Of a DNA stretch of 5,824 nucleotides, positions 5,739 through 5,824 are shown piece by piece. The first letter of the stretch is position 1; every line of letters begins with the position of its first letter. The DNA comes from JBBTCX01 sp038043045 (GTDB lineage Bacteria; Planctomycetota; Phycisphaerae; UBA1845): contig JBBTCX010000034.1 of the NCBI GenBank assembly GCA_038043045.1, forward strand, positions 1 to 5,824, given 5' to 3'. The position numbers and the translations under genes are program-made. The notes below the pieces were generated by a model. That model was not told the DNA's origin. It made no database searches and worked only from the letters and a program-made list of their open reading frames with translations.

Positions 5739-5824
5739 ATGATTAAATGTATGATGTCTTCATGTTCGCTCGTGAGTGTGCTTTGGTTGACTGCGCTGTC
5801 GGGTTTGGCCTGGGGAGAATCCCT
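5739..5824 (+). CDS. B3: start of a third B gene (partial, runs off the window)
   Basis: Twenty-eight codons plus two bases encode a signal peptide, MIKCMMSSCSLVSVLWLTAL followed by SGLAWGES. It aligns with residues 2-29 of B1 and not with the B2 signal peptide. It begins 15 bases after the A3 stop, the same spacing as between A2 and B2. The rest of the gene lies beyond the right edge, so whether it is intact cannot be told. Confidence 0.8.
   Translation, partial: MIKCMMSSCSLVSVLWLTALSGLAWGES

Larger units (their letters stand above)
5097..5824 (+). repeat. Tandem unit 3 (cut by window end): A3 plus start of B3
   Basis: Third copy of the repeat, starting at GCCGGAC 5097-5103 and running off the right edge within B3. 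Its 5' part resembles unit 2. Its A 3' half and B signal peptide resemble unit 1. Confidence 0.9.

Noticed and set aside
2199..5824. Insertion sequence or integron cassette array as the cause of the repetition
   Set aside because: There is no transposase or integrase frame, no terminal inverted repeats and no attC-like folded site between units. Only a seven-base heptamer recurs.

Overview
The window is a single-strand (+), tightly packed locus with no RNA gene, transposase or CRISPR array. It looks like accessory DNA from an environmental bacterium. Moderately high GC, exported Cys-rich multidomain proteins and a spaced Cys/Asp motif of the 'C-DDDNDCTDDWC' kind, often seen in large secreted proteins of Planctomycetota and Myxococcota, make Planctomycetota my best guess. 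This is an impression, not a phylogenetic result.

Layout. A large gene, called A1 here (19-2823, 934 aa), encodes an exported protein. In order it has a signal peptide, 19 tandem vicinal-Cys repeats, a second Cys-rich module, Ig-like regions, and a C-terminal domain ending in an HETGH (HExxH) zinc-protease-like helix. Twelve bases later comes B1 (2836-3639), a smaller exported protein with an Ig-like N-terminal half and a helical C-terminal half. After that the DNA repeats itself. The last 204 codons of A plus a whole B gene recur head to tail with a period of about 1.45 kb: A2 (3662-4276), B2 (4292-5086, interrupted by a nonsense codon), A3 (5109-5723), and the first 28 codons of B3 (5739 to the window end). 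The array therefore runs past the right edge.

How the parts relate. Only A1 has a signal peptide and the Cys-repeat region. A2 and A3 start at the same truncation point, have a GTG as the only available start, lack a Shine-Dalgarno site, and sit 22 bases after the preceding B stop. Each B has its own good Shine-Dalgarno site and signal peptide. The copies are mosaics. The B 3' end, the 22-base spacer and the A 5' end are nearly identical between units 1/2 and 2/3. Other parts have diverged strongly, and A1 and A3 share a perfect 61-base block that A2 lacks. Where the copies diverge, many changes around the HETGH motif and the A2/A3 N-terminus are synonymous, so the short A copies appear to have been under protein-level selection.

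Interpretation. The most interesting reading is a full-length exported protein followed by an array of orphan 'C-terminal domain + partner' cassettes. This resembles in layout the orphan CT/immunity modules of polymorphic toxin loci (CDI, MafB), with a protease-like domain and an Ig-fold partner in place of a known toxin/immunity pair. A plain decaying tandem duplication remains a fair alternative. No product here can be named to a characterised gene.
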